Source: an uncultured Pseudomonadales bacterium
GTDB taxonomy: Bacteria; Pseudomonadota; Gammaproteobacteria; Pseudomonadales; Balneatricaceae
Direction of reading: 5' to 3'
NCBI GenBank assembly: GCA_938084925.1
Contig: CALKFY010000077.1
Coordinates: forward strand, 1 to 47,325
Length of the DNA: 47,325 nucleotides
In this document: positions 1 through 8,537 of the stretch, in pieces
Position numbering within the stretch: the stretch's first letter is position 1
How the letters are laid out: each line of letters begins with the position of its first letter
Made by a program: the position numbers and the translations under genes
The notes under the pieces: model-generated
Seen by the model: only the letters and a program-made list of their open reading frames with translations
Database searches by the model: none
What the model was told of the DNA's origin: nothing

Positions 1-11
1 TTTATATCCCG

Positions 12-17
12 TATAAT
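12..17 (+). promoter_or_regulatory. Probable -10 box of the S10 operon promoter
   Basis: A perfect TATAAT lies about 130 bases before rpsJ. The matching -35 would lie before base 1, so only half of the promoter is visible. Transcription would start near base 24. This suggests the S10 operon has its own promoter here. Confidence 0.55.
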
Positions 18-23
18 TTCGTA

Positions 24-144
24 CCCTTTTAAATCGGGCTGGCTCTTTATTGCTTGCAAATAGGTTTTACACCTACTTGTGATGGCTAAGTTCAGTCCGC
101 TTATAAGGGCTGGATTAAACCCGTTTTATATAAAGGTTATGGTA
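24..144 (+). promoter_or_regulatory. S10 operon leader with hairpins
   Basis: About 120 transcribed bases precede rpsJ. They hold a hairpin TAGGT/ACCTA (61-65 with 71-75) and a longer one, 89-98 pairing with 107-116 (ten pairs, several G-U, eight-base loop). In E. coli the S10 leader is the target of L4 autoregulation. The position here fits that role, but I cannot match the fold to the E. coli structure. Confidence 0.45.
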
Positions 145-456
145 ATGCAAAACCAAAAAATCCGTATTCGGTTGAAGGCTTTTGATCACAAATTGATTGA
201 TTCTTCTACGTTGGAAATCGTTGATACTGCTAAGCGTACTGGCGCGCAGGTTCGTGGTCCTATTCCACTACCTACTCGTAAAGAACGTTTTACAATCTTG
301 GTATCTCCGCACGTTAACAAAGACGCGCGTGACCAATACGAAATCCGCACCCATAAGCGTGTTCTAGATATCGTAGACCCTACAGAAAAGACTGTAGATG
401 CTCTTATGAAGCTAGACCTTGCTGCGGGCGTAGACGTTCAGATCAGCTTGGGTTAA
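145..456 (+). CDS. rpsJ: 30S ribosomal protein S10 / NusE
   Basis: S10 is part of the 30S head. As NusE it also joins the NusB antitermination complex on rRNA transcripts. The 103-residue product starts [19 protein letters not shown], the classic S10 start. An open frame continues upstream to base 79, but the ATG at 145 has AAAGG eight bases ahead of it and gives the exact family length, so 145 is the start. It is the first gene of the S10 operon. Confidence 0.97.
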   Translation: MQNQKIRIRLKAFDHKLIDSSTLEIVDTAKRTGAQVRGPIPLPTRKERFTILVSPHVNKDARDQYEIRTHKRVLDIVDPTEKTVDALMKLDLAAGVDVQISLG

Positions 457-598
457 TTCCTTAACTGGGTCTAAGATTGCCGTAAGGCGAGCGGGGTACC
501 GCTTAAATCATACTTATATTAATTTAGTGTAATGCCGTGTATCGGCAGCCGTAGAGGGTAAGCAGTCCCGTACACGACTGGCTATTTGAGGTAATACA
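457..598 (+). promoter_or_regulatory. Hairpin-rich gap between rpsJ and rplC
   Basis: This 142-base spacer is longer than the other S10-operon spacers here. It holds at least four small hairpins: GCC/GGC (479-481 with 486-488, loop GTAA), AGCGG/CCGCT (490-494 with 499-503), TGCCG/CGGCA (533-537 with 543-547) and CAGTC/GACTG (563-567 with 576-580). A GAGG Shine-Dalgarno sits at 588-591. A regulatory or processing role is inferred. No T-run follows, so it is not a simple terminator. Confidence 0.45.
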
Positions 599-1237
599 AT
601 GACTATTGGATTAGTCGGACGGAAGGCGGGCATGACCCGTGTATTCACCGAAGCAGGTGATTCCGTGCCAGTAACCGTCATCGAGGTTGATCCTAACCGC
701 GTGACTCAAGTGAAGACAGTTGAAACTGACGGCTATGACGCTGTTCAAGTTACAATCGGCGAGCGTCGTGCTTCACGAGTTACTAAGGCAGCTGCAGGTC
801 ACTTTGCGAAAGCAAACACCGAAGCGGGCCGTGGTTTATGGGAATCCCGTAACGTTGATGGCGAAGAAGTCTCTGTTGGTGATGCACTGACTGTTGAGCG
901 TTTTGAAGCTGGGCAGAAAGTGGACGTAACAGGCCAATCAAAGGGTAAAGGCTTTCAGGGTGGTATCAAGCGCTGGAACTTCAGCATGCAAGATGCAACC
1001 CACGGCAACTCTATCTCCCACCGTTCTAACGGTTCTATCGGACAGTGTCAGACCCCTGGTCGCGTATGGAAAGGCAAGAAAATGTCTGGTCATATGGGCG
1101 CTGAGCAAGTTACTACACAGAAACTAGAAGTGGTTCGTGTCGACGCAGAGCGTAATCTGCTGTTGATCAAGGGCGCTGTACCTGGTGCTCCTGGTGGTGA
1201 TGTAATCGTTAGACCTACCGTTAAAATCAAGCGGTAA
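599..1237 (+). CDS. rplC: 50S ribosomal protein L3
   Basis: L3 binds 23S rRNA early in 50S assembly, and its long loop reaches towards the peptidyl transferase centre. The 212-residue product begins [16 protein letters not shown] and has the conserved loop [13 protein letters not shown] with the following [15 protein letters not shown]. The glutamine near residue 150 ([12 protein letters not shown]) is the residue methylated by PrmB in E. coli. GAGG lies seven bases before the ATG. L4 follows after 16 bases. Confidence 0.97.
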   Translation: MTIGLVGRKAGMTRVFTEAGDSVPVTVIEVDPNRVTQVKTVETDGYDAVQVTIGERRASRVTKAAAGHFAKANTEAGRGLWESRNVDGEEVSVGDALTVERFEAGQKVDVTGQSKGKGFQGGIKRWNFSMQDATHGNSISHRSNGSIGQCQTPGRVWKGKKMSGHMGAEQVTTQKLEVVRVDAERNLLLIKGAVPGAPGGDVIVRPTVKIKR

Positions 1238-1253
1238 GGCTTAGGAGATTATC

Positions 1254-1856
1254 ATGAATTTAAATCTTGCAGCAGGTGGTTCAGTTGAAGCTTCCGAAGT
1301 CGTATTCGGTCGTGATTTCAATGAAGCGCTTGTACATCAAGTTGTAAACGCCTATCTGGCGGGTGCCCGTCAAGGTACTCGTAAGCAGAAAACCCGCTCC
1401 GAAGTGAGTGGTGGTGGTCGTAAGCCCTGGCGTCAAAAGGGCACAGGTCGTGCACGTGCTGGTACTATCCGTAGCCCAATTTGGGTTGGTGGTGGTCGTG
1501 CTTTTGCTGCGCGTCCTCAGGATCATAGTCAAAAAGTTAACCGTAAAATGTACCGTGCAGCAATGCAATGCATTCTAGCTGAGCTAGTTCGTCAAGAGCG
1601 TCTAGTTGTGGTAGAAGAGTTTGCAATCGCCGGTGCTAAAACTAAGGCGATGGTCGCTAAGCTTGCTGAGCTTAACGTTGCTGACGCGCTAGTGGTAACT
1701 GAAGCTGTAGAAACTGATCTGTATCTAGCGGCTCGTAACATTCCTAAGGTAGACGTTGTTGATGCTTCTGGCGTTAACCCTGTTTCTTTGGTTGGTAGCG
1801 AAAAGGTCATTATGACTGTTGGCGCTCTGAAGAAGATCGAGGAGATGCTAGCATGA
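1254..1856 (+). CDS. rplD: 50S ribosomal protein L4
   Basis: L4 is a primary 23S-binding protein whose extended loop lines the exit tunnel. In E. coli it also represses the S10 operon by acting on the leader. The 200-residue length is close to the family norm. The tunnel loop is recognisable at about residues 45-90 ([20 protein letters not shown], then [20 protein letters not shown]). An AGGAG lies ahead of the start. The stop overlaps the rplW start in ATGA, which suggests translational coupling. Confidence 0.97.
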   Translation: MNLNLAAGGSVEASEVVFGRDFNEALVHQVVNAYLAGARQGTRKQKTRSEVSGGGRKPWRQKGTGRARAGTIRSPIWVGGGRAFAARPQDHSQKVNRKMYRAAMQCILAELVRQERLVVVEEFAIAGAKTKAMVAKLAELNVADALVVTEAVETDLYLAARNIPKVDVVDASGVNPVSLVGSEKVIMTVGALKKIEEMLA

Positions 1857-2149
1857 ACCAAGAACGTATCTATCAAGTATTGCTAGGTCCTCATATTTCT
1901 GAGAAGGCTACTATCGTTGCTGACGATGGCGGTCAAGTTGTATTCCGCGTTGCCGCGGACGCGACTAAGCCAGAAATCAAGAAGGCTGTTGAGCAGTTGT
2001 TCGAAGTGAAAGTGGCTTCTGTTCGTGTATTGAACGCCAAGGGCAAAGTCAAGCGTACGCGCTTTGGCATGGGTCAGCGCGACAATATCCGTAAGGCGTA
2101 TGTACGTCTGGCTGAAGGTCACGACATCGATTTCGTTGCTGAGGCGTAA
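1853..2149 (+). CDS. rplW: 50S ribosomal protein L23
   Basis: L23 sits at the exit of the peptide tunnel and is the docking site for trigger factor and SRP. The 98-residue product has the family start ([20 protein letters not shown]) and the VxxLFxVKVxxVRVLN segment near residues 45-60. The start codon overlaps the end of rplD by four bases. The sequence GTAAGGAGAAATATC precedes rplB, giving that next gene a good ribosome binding site. Confidence 0.96.
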   Translation: MNQERIYQVLLGPHISEKATIVADDGGQVVFRVAADATKPEIKKAVEQLFEVKVASVRVLNAKGKVKRTRFGMGQRDNIRKAYVRLAEGHDIDFVAEA

Positions 2150-2160
2150 GGAGAAATATC

Positions 2161-2988
2161 ATGGCTGTAGTTAAGTGCAAACCAACTTCTCCTGGTCGTC
2201 GTCACGTCATAAAAGTCGTGCACGCTGATCTGCACAAAGGTAAGCCGCACGCTCCTTTGTTAGAGAAGAAATCCAAGTCTGGCGGTCGTAACAATAACGG
2301 CCGTATCACTACCCGTCATATCGGTGGTGGTCATAAGCAGCATTATCGTTTAATCGATTTCAAGCGTAACAAGGATGGCATTCCTGCCGTTGTTGAGCGT
2401 CTGGAATACGATCCAAACCGTACCGCTAACATCGCTTTGTTGATGTATGCAGACGGCGAACGTCGTTACATCATCGCTGCCAAAGGCATGAAAGCTGGTG
2501 ATCAGGTTGTTTCTGGTGCTGATGCACCGATCAAAGCTGGTAACAGTATGCCTTTGCGCAATATCCCATTGGGTAGCGTGGTGCACTGCGTAGAAATGAA
2601 AGCTGGTAAAGGCGCGCAAATCGCTCGTTCTGCTGGTACTGGCGTACAGCTAGTTGCCCGCGAAGGTGATTACGCAACTTTGCGTCTACGTTCCGGCGAA
2701 ATGCGTAAGATTCGTACTGAATGTCGCGCAACTTTGGGTGAAGTAAGCAACAGCGAACATAGCCTACGCTCATTGGGTAAGGCTGGCGCCTCCCGCTGGC
2801 GTGGTGTTCGTCCAACCGTTCGCGGTGTAGCTATGAACCCAGTTGATCACCCTCATGGTGGTGGTGAAGGTCGTACCTCTGGTGGCCGTCATCCAGTATC
2901 TCCATGGGGTACGCCTACTAAGGGTTATAAGACCCGTAGTAACAAGCGCACGGACAAGTTGATTGTTCGTCGTCGTAACGCTAAATAA
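2161..2988 (+). CDS. rplB: 50S ribosomal protein L2
   Basis: L2 is needed for subunit joining and peptidyl transferase function. The 275-residue length matches the family. The C-terminal region carries the invariant [20 protein letters not shown], whose histidine (His229 in E. coli numbering) is implicated in peptidyl transfer. Two domains are expected: an OB-like RNA-binding half and an SH3-like half. AAGGAG lies ahead of the ATG. Confidence 0.98.
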   Translation: MAVVKCKPTSPGRRHVIKVVHADLHKGKPHAPLLEKKSKSGGRNNNGRITTRHIGGGHKQHYRLIDFKRNKDGIPAVVERLEYDPNRTANIALLMYADGERRYIIAAKGMKAGDQVVSGADAPIKAGNSMPLRNIPLGSVVHCVEMKAGKGAQIARSAGTGVQLVAREGDYATLRLRSGEMRKIRTECRATLGEVSNSEHSLRSLGKAGASRWRGVRPTVRGVAMNPVDHPHGGGEGRTSGGRHPVSPWGTPTKGYKTRSNKRTDKLIVRRRNAK

Positions 2989-3004
2989 TTAAGAGGAAAC
3001 GGCT

Positions 3005-3280
3005 GTGCCACGTTCACTAAAGAAAGGTCCCTTTATCGACCTTCATTTGATGAAAAAGGTTGAGGCTGCAGTTGAAGCAGGTGACCGCAAGCCTATCAAG
3101 ACTTGGTCACGACGCTCTACTATCTTCCCAAACTTTGTTGGGTTGACGATTGCAGTCCATAACGGACGCCAACACGTACCAGTCTTCGTATCTGAAGATA
3201 TGGTTGGGCATAAACTCGGCGAATTTGCTGCAACACGTACCTATAAAGGTCACGTTGCAGACAAGAAAGCCAAGCGCTAA
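3005..3280 (+). CDS. rpsS: 30S ribosomal protein S19
   Basis: S19 forms a complex with S13 in the 30S head and contacts the A site. The 91-residue product reads [19 protein letters not shown] and ends with the basic tail [10 protein letters not shown], as in the family. The start codon is GTG, with AGAGGAAA upstream, and no in-frame ATG fits the conserved N-terminus. It is followed after 11 bases by rplV. Confidence 0.97.
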   Translation: MPRSLKKGPFIDLHLMKKVEAAVEAGDRKPIKTWSRRSTIFPNFVGLTIAVHNGRQHVPVFVSEDMVGHKLGEFAATRTYKGHVADKKAKR

Positions 3281-3291
3281 AGGAGAAGATG

Positions 3292-3624
3292 ATGGAAATC
3301 ACTGCAAAGCACATCGGTGCTCGTATCTCCGCCCAGAAAGCGCGTTTGGTTGCTGATCAAATTCGCGGTAAGCGAGTAGATGAAGCTCTAAACATTCTAT
3401 CCTACAGTCCTAAGAAAGGTGCTGAGTTGGTGAAGAAGGTTTTGGATTCAGCTATCGCCAATGCTGAACATAATAACGGTCTGGATGTTGACGAATTGAT
3501 GGTTTCTACCATTTTCGTTGACGAAGGTATGACCATGAAGCGTATCAAGCCACGTGCCAAGGGCCGTGCGGATCGAATCCTAAAGCGCTCCTGTCATATC
3601 ACCGTGAAAGTTGCTGAGGTCTAG
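3292..3624 (+). CDS. rplV: 50S ribosomal protein L22
   Basis: L22 has a long beta hairpin that lines the exit tunnel, and changes in it can affect macrolide binding. There are two adjacent ATG codons, at 3289 and 3292. The second gives 110 residues, the family length, and sits six bases after AGGAG (3281-3285), against only three for the first, so 3292 is preferred. The sequence [20 protein letters not shown] and the loop [20 protein letters not shown] are typical. Confidence 0.96.
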   Translation: MEITAKHIGARISAQKARLVADQIRGKRVDEALNILSYSPKKGAELVKKVLDSAIANAEHNNGLDVDELMVSTIFVDEGMTMKRIKPRAKGRADRILKRSCHITVKVAEV

Positions 3625-3632
3625 GAGTTACC

Positions 3633-4313
3633 ATGGGTCAAAAAGTACATCCAACGGGAATTCGCCTAGGTATTGTTAAAGATCATACCTCTACTTGGTA
3701 TGCATCTCGCGCTACTTATGCGAAGAACTTGTTACAGGATCTGAAGGTTCGTGAGTTCCTGGAAAAGCGTCTTGAACGCGCTTCTGTGAGCCGCATCGAC
3801 ATCGAACGTCCTGCGCAAAACGCACGCATTACTATCCACACCGCTCGTCCTGGTATTGTTATCGGTAAGAAAGGTGAAGACGTAGAAAAGCTACGCGCTG
3901 AATGCTCTAAGATGATGGGCGTGCCTGTGCACATCAACATCGAAGAAATTCGCAAGCCAGAGCTTGATGCTAAGTTAGTTGCACAAAGTGTTGCTAGCCA
4001 GCTGGAGCGTCGAGTAATGTTCCGTCGCGCTATGAAGCGTGCGGTACAAAACGCAATGCGTCTTGGTGCCAAGGGTATCAAGATCTCATTAGGTGGCCGT
4101 CTGGGCGGTGCAGAAATTGCACGTACAGAATGGTACCGTGAAGGCCGCGTGCCTTTGCACACCTTGCGTGCCGACATCGATTACGCTGCATATGAAGCTC
4201 ATACTACGTATGGCATCATCGGCGTTAAAGTTTGGATTTTCAAAGGTGAAATCTTAGGTGGTATCGACGAAGTTCGTGCTGCTAAAGGTGACACTAAGAA
4301 AAAAGCTAAGTAG
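3633..4313 (+). CDS. rpsC: 30S ribosomal protein S3
   Basis: S3 lies at the mRNA entry channel and helps the ribosome unwind mRNA. The 226-residue product has an N-terminal KH type 2 domain, with the GxxG-type segment in [17 protein letters not shown] near residue 70-85, and the C-terminal S3 domain containing [20 protein letters not shown]. The C-terminus is the usual lysine-rich tail. AGGAG precedes the ATG, and rplP follows after 11 bases. Confidence 0.97.
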   Translation: MGQKVHPTGIRLGIVKDHTSTWYASRATYAKNLLQDLKVREFLEKRLERASVSRIDIERPAQNARITIHTARPGIVIGKKGEDVEKLRAECSKMMGVPVHINIEEIRKPELDAKLVAQSVASQLERRVMFRRAMKRAVQNAMRLGAKGIKISLGGRLGGAEIARTEWYREGRVPLHTLRADIDYAAYEAHTTYGIIGVKVWIFKGEILGGIDEVRAAKGDTKKKAK

Positions 4314-4324
4314 GGGATACGTCA

Positions 4325-4738
4325 ATGCTGCAACCTAAGCGCATGAAGTTCCGCAAAATGCATAAAGGCCGTAACCGTGGCCTAGCGCATCGCGGAAGTA
4401 AAGTTAGCTTTGGCGAATTCGGATTAAAGGCCACTGGTCGTGGTCGTATTACTGCCCGTCAAATTGAAGCGGCTCGTCGTACAATGACGCGTCACATCAA
4501 ACGTGGTGGTAAGATCTGGATCCGCGTTTTCCCGGACAAGCCGATTACTCAAAAGCCTCTTGAAGTTCGTCAAGGTAAAGGTAAGGGTAACGTTGAATAC
4601 TGGGTATGCCAGATTCAACCTGGTAAAGTCCTGTTTGAAATGGAAGGTGTTTCTGAGAATCTAGCCAGCGAAGCATTTGCTCTTGCTGCTGCTAAGTTAC
4701 CTCTGGCCACCACTTTTGTTAAGCGGACGGTAATGTAA
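4325..4738 (+). CDS. rplP: 50S ribosomal protein L16
   Basis: L16 binds near the A-site tRNA and completes a late step of 50S assembly. The 137-residue product starts [19 protein letters not shown], as expected, and has the conserved segment [19 protein letters not shown]. The arginine in that segment (Arg81 in E. coli) is the residue hydroxylated by RoxA. The stop codon shares one base with the rpmC start (TAATG), so the two genes are probably coupled. Confidence 0.96.
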   Translation: MLQPKRMKFRKMHKGRNRGLAHRGSKVSFGEFGLKATGRGRITARQIEAARRTMTRHIKRGGKIWIRVFPDKPITQKPLEVRQGKGKGNVEYWVCQIQPGKVLFEMEGVSENLASEAFALAAAKLPLATTFVKRTVM

Positions 4739-4929
4739 TGAATACTACAGAATTGCGTGAAAAGTCTGTTGACGATTTGCAAGCTGAGTTGCTGAACCTA
4801 TTGAAGGATCAGTTTAACTTGCGCATGCAAAAGGCTTCAGGCCAATTGGCACAGTCCCACTTGTTGGGACAGGCGCGTCGCGATATCGCCCGCGTAAAAA
4901 CTATTCTGAACGAAAAGGCAGGTAACTGA
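4738..4929 (+). CDS. rpmC: 50S ribosomal protein L29
   Basis: L29 is a small helical protein next to L23 at the tunnel exit. The 63-residue product has the expected helical pattern, with [27 protein letters not shown] and the C-terminal [15 protein letters not shown]. It starts on the last base of the rplP stop and ends two bases before the rpsQ ATG, giving one of the tightest spacings in the operon. Confidence 0.95.
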   Translation: MNTTELREKSVDDLQAELLNLLKDQFNLRMQKASGQLAQSHLLGQARRDIARVKTILNEKAGN

Positions 4930-4930
4930 T

Positions 4931-5194
4931 ATGACGGCATCTGAACAGCCTCGTATGGCAACCGGCCGCGTGATTAGTGACAAGATGGATAAGTCCATTA
5001 CAGTTCTAATCGAGCGTCGAGTAAAGCACCCTATCTATCACAAGTATGTTAAGCGTTCTACTAAGCTGCATGCTCATGATGAGAACAACGAGTGCAACAT
5101 GGGTGACCTAGTCACTATTTGCGAAACGCGTCCAATTTCCAAAACCAAGTCTTGGTCTTTGGTAAAGATTGAAGAAAGCGCAGCAAAGGTGTAG
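4931..5194 (+). CDS. rpsQ: 30S ribosomal protein S17
   Basis: S17 is a primary 16S-binding protein with an OB fold. The 87-residue product contains the family signature [20 protein letters not shown] and [20 protein letters not shown], followed by [18 protein letters not shown]. It is the last gene of the classical S10 operon. A 120-base gap with a strong A/T hairpin separates it from rplN, the first gene of the classical spc operon. Confidence 0.96.
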   Translation: MTASEQPRMATGRVISDKMDKSITVLIERRVKHPIYHKYVKRSTKLHAHDENNECNMGDLVTICETRPISKTKSWSLVKIEESAAKV

Positions 5195-5243
5195 AATACA
5201 CGCCTTTGCTTCAGGGGATACCGGTTTTGGGATGAAAATCGAT

Positions 5244-5272
5244 CAAAAAACAACCAGTTTGGATGTTTTTTG
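5244..5272 (+). terminator. A-rich/T-run hairpin at the S10-spc junction
   Basis: The arm CAAAAAACA (5244-5252) pairs perfectly with TGTTTTTTG (5264-5272). After an A-A mismatch the inner CCA (5254-5256) pairs with TGG (5260-5262) around a GTT loop. The 3' arm is itself a six-T run. This looks like a weak or conditional terminator, or a processing site, between the two operons. The A/T-rich stem makes full termination doubtful. Confidence 0.4.
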
Positions 5273-5314
5273 AAGATTGAATCACAAAATCGGCCCATAA
5301 GTTTGGAGTAAACC

Positions 5315-5683
5315 ATGATTCAAACAGAATCTATGCTTGATGTTGCTGATAACAGCGGCGCCAAGCGAGTACAGTGCATCAAGGTTCTTGGCGGTTCTCA
5401 CCGTCGTTACGCCGGTATTGGTGACGTTATTAAAATTACTGTTAAGGAAGCGATTCCACGCGGTAAGGTTAAGAAAGGTCAGGTACTGAAGGCTGTTGTA
5501 GTACGTACCCGTAAAGGTGTTCGTCGTCCGGATGGTTCTATCATTCGTTTCGACGTTAATTCAGCTGTATTGCTGAATGCAAACGATGCCCCTATCGGAA
5601 CTCGTATTTTCGGCCCCGTAACACGTGAGTTACGTAACGAGAAGTTTATGAAAATTATTTCCCTGGCTCCTGAAGTACTTTAA
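5315..5683 (+). CDS. rplN: 50S ribosomal protein L14
   Basis: L14 forms an intersubunit bridge and binds RsfS, the ribosome silencing factor. The 122-residue product begins [20 protein letters not shown] and includes the conserved [20 protein letters not shown] and [21 protein letters not shown] at 5305-5308 is six bases before the ATG. It heads the spc gene cluster. The following gene, rplX, is unusually far away, 210 bases. Confidence 0.97.
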   Translation: MIQTESMLDVADNSGAKRVQCIKVLGGSHRRYAGIGDVIKITVKEAIPRGKVKKGQVLKAVVVRTRKGVRRPDGSIIRFDVNSAVLLNANDAPIGTRIFGPVTRELRNEKFMKIISLAPEVL

Positions 5684-5893
5684 GAGTCATCTTAACTCCT
5701 AGCCTGCACTGGCTAGGAGGTTAAAGGGAAACGCTTTTGTAAGCGCTGCCTTCTAGGCATAACCCGATTTTGAAGCGCCTCTTTCTATTAGGTTAGGGGG
5801 TTGTCAAAATCGGGTTTTAGCGTAGATTAATGCAGGCTGAATTAGGCGTCGTACCTTTAGCAGTATGAGGAAGGATGTAGGAAGGAAACAAAT
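5684..5893 (+). promoter_or_regulatory. Long structured gap between rplN and rplX
   Basis: This 210-base spacer contains a 13-pair hairpin with one bulged G (5692-5704 with 5711-5724), CGCTT/AAGCG (5732-5736 with 5741-5745), TGCC/GGCA (5747-5750 with 5756-5759) and a perfect 13-pair helix (5761-5773 with 5804-5816) closing an inner stem, CCTCT with AGGGG. No open frame of note is present. A purine-rich double Shine-Dalgarno (GAGGAAGG, GGAAGGAA) precedes rplX. A regulatory RNA is a reasonable inference. Confidence 0.5.
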
Positions 5894-6208
5894 ATGCGTA
5901 AGATCAAGCGTGATGACGAAGTCATCGTAATCGCTGGTAGAGACAAGGGTAAGCGCGGCACAGTCGTGAAAGTTCTTGGCGACCGTTTTATTGTGTCTGG
6001 TATTAACATGGTGAAAAAGCACACCAAGCCAAACCCAATGACTAACCAGCCTGGCGGCATCGTAGAAAAGGAAGCAACAATTTCTGCTTCTAACGTTGCT
6101 ATTTTCAACTCTGCAACTGGCAAAGGCGACCGTGTTGGCTTCAAGATTCTTGAAGACGGCAACAAGGTTCGTATCTTCAAGTCCAGCGGCGAAGAAATCG
6201 GCGCGTAA
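5894..6208 (+). CDS. rplX: 50S ribosomal protein L24
   Basis: L24 is one of the proteins that start 50S assembly, and it lies near the tunnel exit. The 104-residue product has the KOW motif at its N-terminus ([21 protein letters not shown]) and the conserved [13 protein letters not shown]. It is preceded by a strongly purine-rich stretch with two possible Shine-Dalgarno sequences. rplE follows after 11 bases. Confidence 0.96.
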   Translation: MRKIKRDDEVIVIAGRDKGKRGTVVKVLGDRFIVSGINMVKKHTKPNPMTNQPGGIVEKEATISASNVAIFNSATGKGDRVGFKILEDGNKVRIFKSSGEEIGA

Positions 6209-6219
6209 GGAGAGTTGAA

Positions 6220-6759
6220 ATGTCAAGATTGAAAGCTTTATATAAAGATAGCGTTGCTACGCAGTTGCGTGAAGAGCTAGAACTAGCCAACGTTAACGAA
6301 GTTCCAAAGATTACTAAAATCACCCTTAATATGGGTGTTGGTGAAGGTATCGGCGACAAGAAAATGATCGAAAATGCTGTGGCTGATTTAGAAGCCATTG
6401 CTGGTCAGAAAGTTGTTGTTACCTTGGCTCGTAAGTCCATCGCCGGCTTTAAAGTTCGCGAAGGCTGGCCGGTAGGCTGTAAAGTTACTTTACGTGGCCA
6501 ACAGATGTGGGAATTCTTTGATCGTCTAGTAGACGTGTCTATTCCTCGTATCCGTGACTTCCGTGGTATGAACCCTAAGTCGTTTGACGGCCGTGGTAAC
6601 TACAGCATGGGTGTGCGTGAGCAAATCATCTTCCCAGAAATTGAATACGATAAAGTAGACAAGCTACGTGGTATGGATATCACGATTACTACTACTGCAC
6701 GTAATAACGACGAAGGCCGCGCTCTATTGACAGCGTTGGGCTTCCCATTCAAGAAGTAG
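6220..6759 (+). CDS. rplE: 50S ribosomal protein L5
   Basis: L5 binds 5S rRNA in the central protuberance and touches P-site tRNA. The 179-residue product matches the family length, with [16 protein letters not shown] and the segment [25 protein letters not shown] lies ahead of the start. In E. coli the start of this gene is the S8 target for spc autoregulation. I could not recognise that S8 site here. Confidence 0.97.
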   Translation: MSRLKALYKDSVATQLREELELANVNEVPKITKITLNMGVGEGIGDKKMIENAVADLEAIAGQKVVVTLARKSIAGFKVREGWPVGCKVTLRGQQMWEFFDRLVDVSIPRIRDFRGMNPKSFDGRGNYSMGVREQIIFPEIEYDKVDKLRGMDITITTTARNNDEGRALLTALGFPFKK

Positions 6760-6769
6760 GGGCGAAACC

Positions 6770-7075
6770 ATGGCAAAATCATCCATGAAGGCACGCGAAG
6801 CTAAGCGTACTAAAACCGTAGCCAAGTATGCTGTTAAGCGTACTGCACTTAAGGCTATCATTGCCGACGTAAACTCTTCTGACGATGATCGTTGGGACGC
6901 GCAGATAGCTCTACAGAAGCTGCCACGCGATTCCAGCCCTGTGCGTCAACAGAACCGTTGTCAAATTACTGGTCGTCCACATGCGGTTTACCGCAAGTTC
7001 GGCCTGTCTCGTATTAAGTTGCGTGAAGCAGCCATGCGAGGCGACGTACCAGGCCTTAAGAAAGCGTCTTGGTAA
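6770..7075 (+). CDS. rpsN: 30S ribosomal protein S14 (zinc-independent form)
   Basis: S14 belongs to the 30S head next to S3 and S10. The 101-residue length is that of the long form without the CxxC...CxxC zinc knuckle: only one cysteine ([19 protein letters not shown]) is present, as in E. coli. The C-terminal [21 protein letters not shown] is typical. A 148-base structured gap separates it from rpsH. Confidence 0.97.
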   Translation: MAKSSMKAREAKRTKTVAKYAVKRTALKAIIADVNSSDDDRWDAQIALQKLPRDSSPVRQQNRCQITGRPHAVYRKFGLSRIKLREAAMRGDVPGLKKASW

Positions 7076-7079
7076 TTTG

Positions 7080-7179
7080 AAGCTCCTCGGCTGCTACCTA
7101 GTGGCAGTCAGGGAGGCTTGAAAGTGGCTGTAGTTGACGGATTCACCGTTCTTCCAGCCACGCTTTTGTTAAGCGGCTG
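7080..7179 (+). promoter_or_regulatory. Structured gap between rpsN and rpsH with competing helices
   Basis: The gap 7076-7223 has an extended hairpin at 7080-7119: outer arms AAGCTCCT and GGGA-G-GCTT with a bulged G, inner arms GGCTGC and GCAGTC. A second hairpin pairs GTGGCTG (7124-7130) with CAGCCAC (7155-7161) around ACGG/CCGT. A third pairs CGCTT (7161-7165) with AAGCG (7171-7175). CAGCC at 7155-7159 could instead pair with GGCTG at 7175-7179, so two folds exclude each other. A switch role is inferred only. Confidence 0.45.
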
Positions 7180-7223
7180 TTATTGGTTGCTGCACATTAG
7201 TTAAACAATTAGGAGCTCATAAA

Positions 7224-7616
7224 ATGAGTATGCAAGATACCCTAGCGGACATGATCACTCGCGTCCGCAATGCGCATATGGCCGGCAAAGAAGCCGTTAC
7301 CATGCCATCTTCCAAGTTGAAGGTTGCTGTTGCGCAGGTCCTAAAAGACGAAGGTTATGTTACTGATCTGTCTGTGACAGACGGTGCAAAGCCTGAGTTG
7401 ACCATCACTTTGAAGTACTTTGAAGGTAAGCCTGTAATCGAAAAGATTGTGCGTATCTCCAAGCCTTCTCTACGTGTATACAAAGGCTCTACTAGCCTAC
7501 CTTCTGTTGAAGGTGGTCTTGGTGTAGCTATCGTGACAACCTCTTCTGGCGTTATGACCGACCGTGCAGCTCGTGCTGCTGGTATCGGTGGTGAAGTCAT
7601 CTGTACTGTATTCTAA
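7224..7616 (+). CDS. rpsH: 30S ribosomal protein S8
   Basis: S8 binds helix 21 of 16S rRNA. In E. coli it also represses the spc operon by binding its mRNA. The 130-residue product starts [20 protein letters not shown] and ends with the family signature [12 protein letters not shown]-like segment ([20 protein letters not shown]). TTAGGAGC lies ahead of the ATG. The long structured leader just upstream makes an autoregulatory site here conceivable. Confidence 0.97.
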   Translation: MSMQDTLADMITRVRNAHMAGKEAVTMPSSKLKVAVAQVLKDEGYVTDLSVTDGAKPELTITLKYFEGKPVIEKIVRISKPSLRVYKGSTSLPSVEGGLGVAIVTTSSGVMTDRAARAAGIGGEVICTVF

Positions 7617-7625
7617 GGAGTTGAC

Positions 7626-8159
7626 ATGTCACGAGTAGCAAAAAGCCCTGTGGCTCTGCCAGCAGGCGTGACCGCCACCCTTGATGGTCAGGCGTTGAAT
7701 GTTAAAGGTGCCAAAGGCGCTCTAGATTTGGCTATCCATGCAGACGTGGAAGTAAGCCAAGCCGATAATGAGTTGACTTTTGCAGCCCGCAACGACAGTA
7801 AGTTTGCCGTAGCAATGTCCGGTACTACCCGTGCTTTGGTTAATAACATAGTTTCTGGTGTAAGCGAAGGCTTCACTAAGACATTGTTGTTGCAAGGTGT
7901 TGGTTATCGTGCCGCTGCTAAAGGTTCTGTTTTGAATCTAACCTTGGGTTTTTCTCACCCAGTAGATTACGCACTACCTGAAGGCATCACTGCCGAGTGC
8001 CCAAACCAGACAACTGTAGTTGTTTCCGGTGTTGATAAGCAGCGTGTTGGCCAAGCCGCCGCTGAAATCCGTGCCTTCCGTCCACCTGAGCCTTATAAAG
8101 GTAAGGGTGTTCGCTATGCTGACGAATACGTTCGTCGCAAAGAAGCCAAGAAAAAGTAA
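7626..8159 (+). CDS. rplF: 50S ribosomal protein L6
   Basis: L6 has two similar alpha/beta domains and supports the GTPase-associated centre near the sarcin-ricin loop. The 177-residue length equals the family norm. The conserved C-terminal motif [20 protein letters not shown] is present. AAGGAG precedes the start. The next gene, rplR, begins 19 bases after the stop. Confidence 0.97.
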   Translation: MSRVAKSPVALPAGVTATLDGQALNVKGAKGALDLAIHADVEVSQADNELTFAARNDSKFAVAMSGTTRALVNNIVSGVSEGFTKTLLLQGVGYRAAAKGSVLNLTLGFSHPVDYALPEGITAECPNQTTVVVSGVDKQRVGQAAAEIRAFRPPEPYKGKGVRYADEYVRRKEAKKK

Positions 8160-8178
8160 GGCATAAGGTAGGTTTACG

Positions 8179-8526
8179 ATGGAAAAGAAAATCGCTCGTT
8201 TGCGTCGCGCTGCTCGCGCACGCTTTAAGATGCGTGAAGCTGGAACTAACCGTTTGTGCGTTAACCGCACTTCCCAGCACATTTACGCACAAGTAATTTC
8301 CGGTGACGGATCTAAAGTATTGGCGCAAGCTTCTACTCTAGACCAAAGCTTGCGTGCTGACGCAACTAGCAACTCTGATGCTGCCGCTAAGGTAGGTACT
8401 TTGATTGCTGAACGCGCCAAAGAAGCAGGTGTCGAATCGGTTGCATTTGACCGTTCCGGTTTTAAATATCACGGCCGTGTGAAGGCGTTGGCGGAAGCCG
8501 CGCGTGAAGCCGGGCTGCAGTTCTAA
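8179..8526 (+). CDS. rplR: 50S ribosomal protein L18
   Basis: L18 binds 5S rRNA together with L5 and L25 and carries it into the 50S particle. The 115-residue product has the basic N-terminus ([18 protein letters not shown]), the motif [15 protein letters not shown] and the C-terminal [20 protein letters not shown], all typical. The spacer to rpsE is 11 bases, with AAGG ahead of that start. Confidence 0.97.
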   Translation: MEKKIARLRRAARARFKMREAGTNRLCVNRTSQHIYAQVISGDGSKVLAQASTLDQSLRADATSNSDAAAKVGTLIAERAKEAGVESVAFDRSGFKYHGRVKALAEAAREAGLQF

Positions 8527-8537
8527 GGGATATAACA

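Noticed and set aside
79-144. N-terminal extension of rpsJ from ATG 79
   Set aside because: The family length of 103 residues and the Shine-Dalgarno support ATG 145. The upstream part forms the leader hairpins.
1281-1876. Antisense open frames over rplD
   Set aside because: They are shadows of rplD with threonine- and serine-rich nonsense composition.
3716-4177. Long antisense open frame over rpsC
   Set aside because: It mirrors the codon pattern of rpsC, has no ribosome binding site and resembles no known protein.
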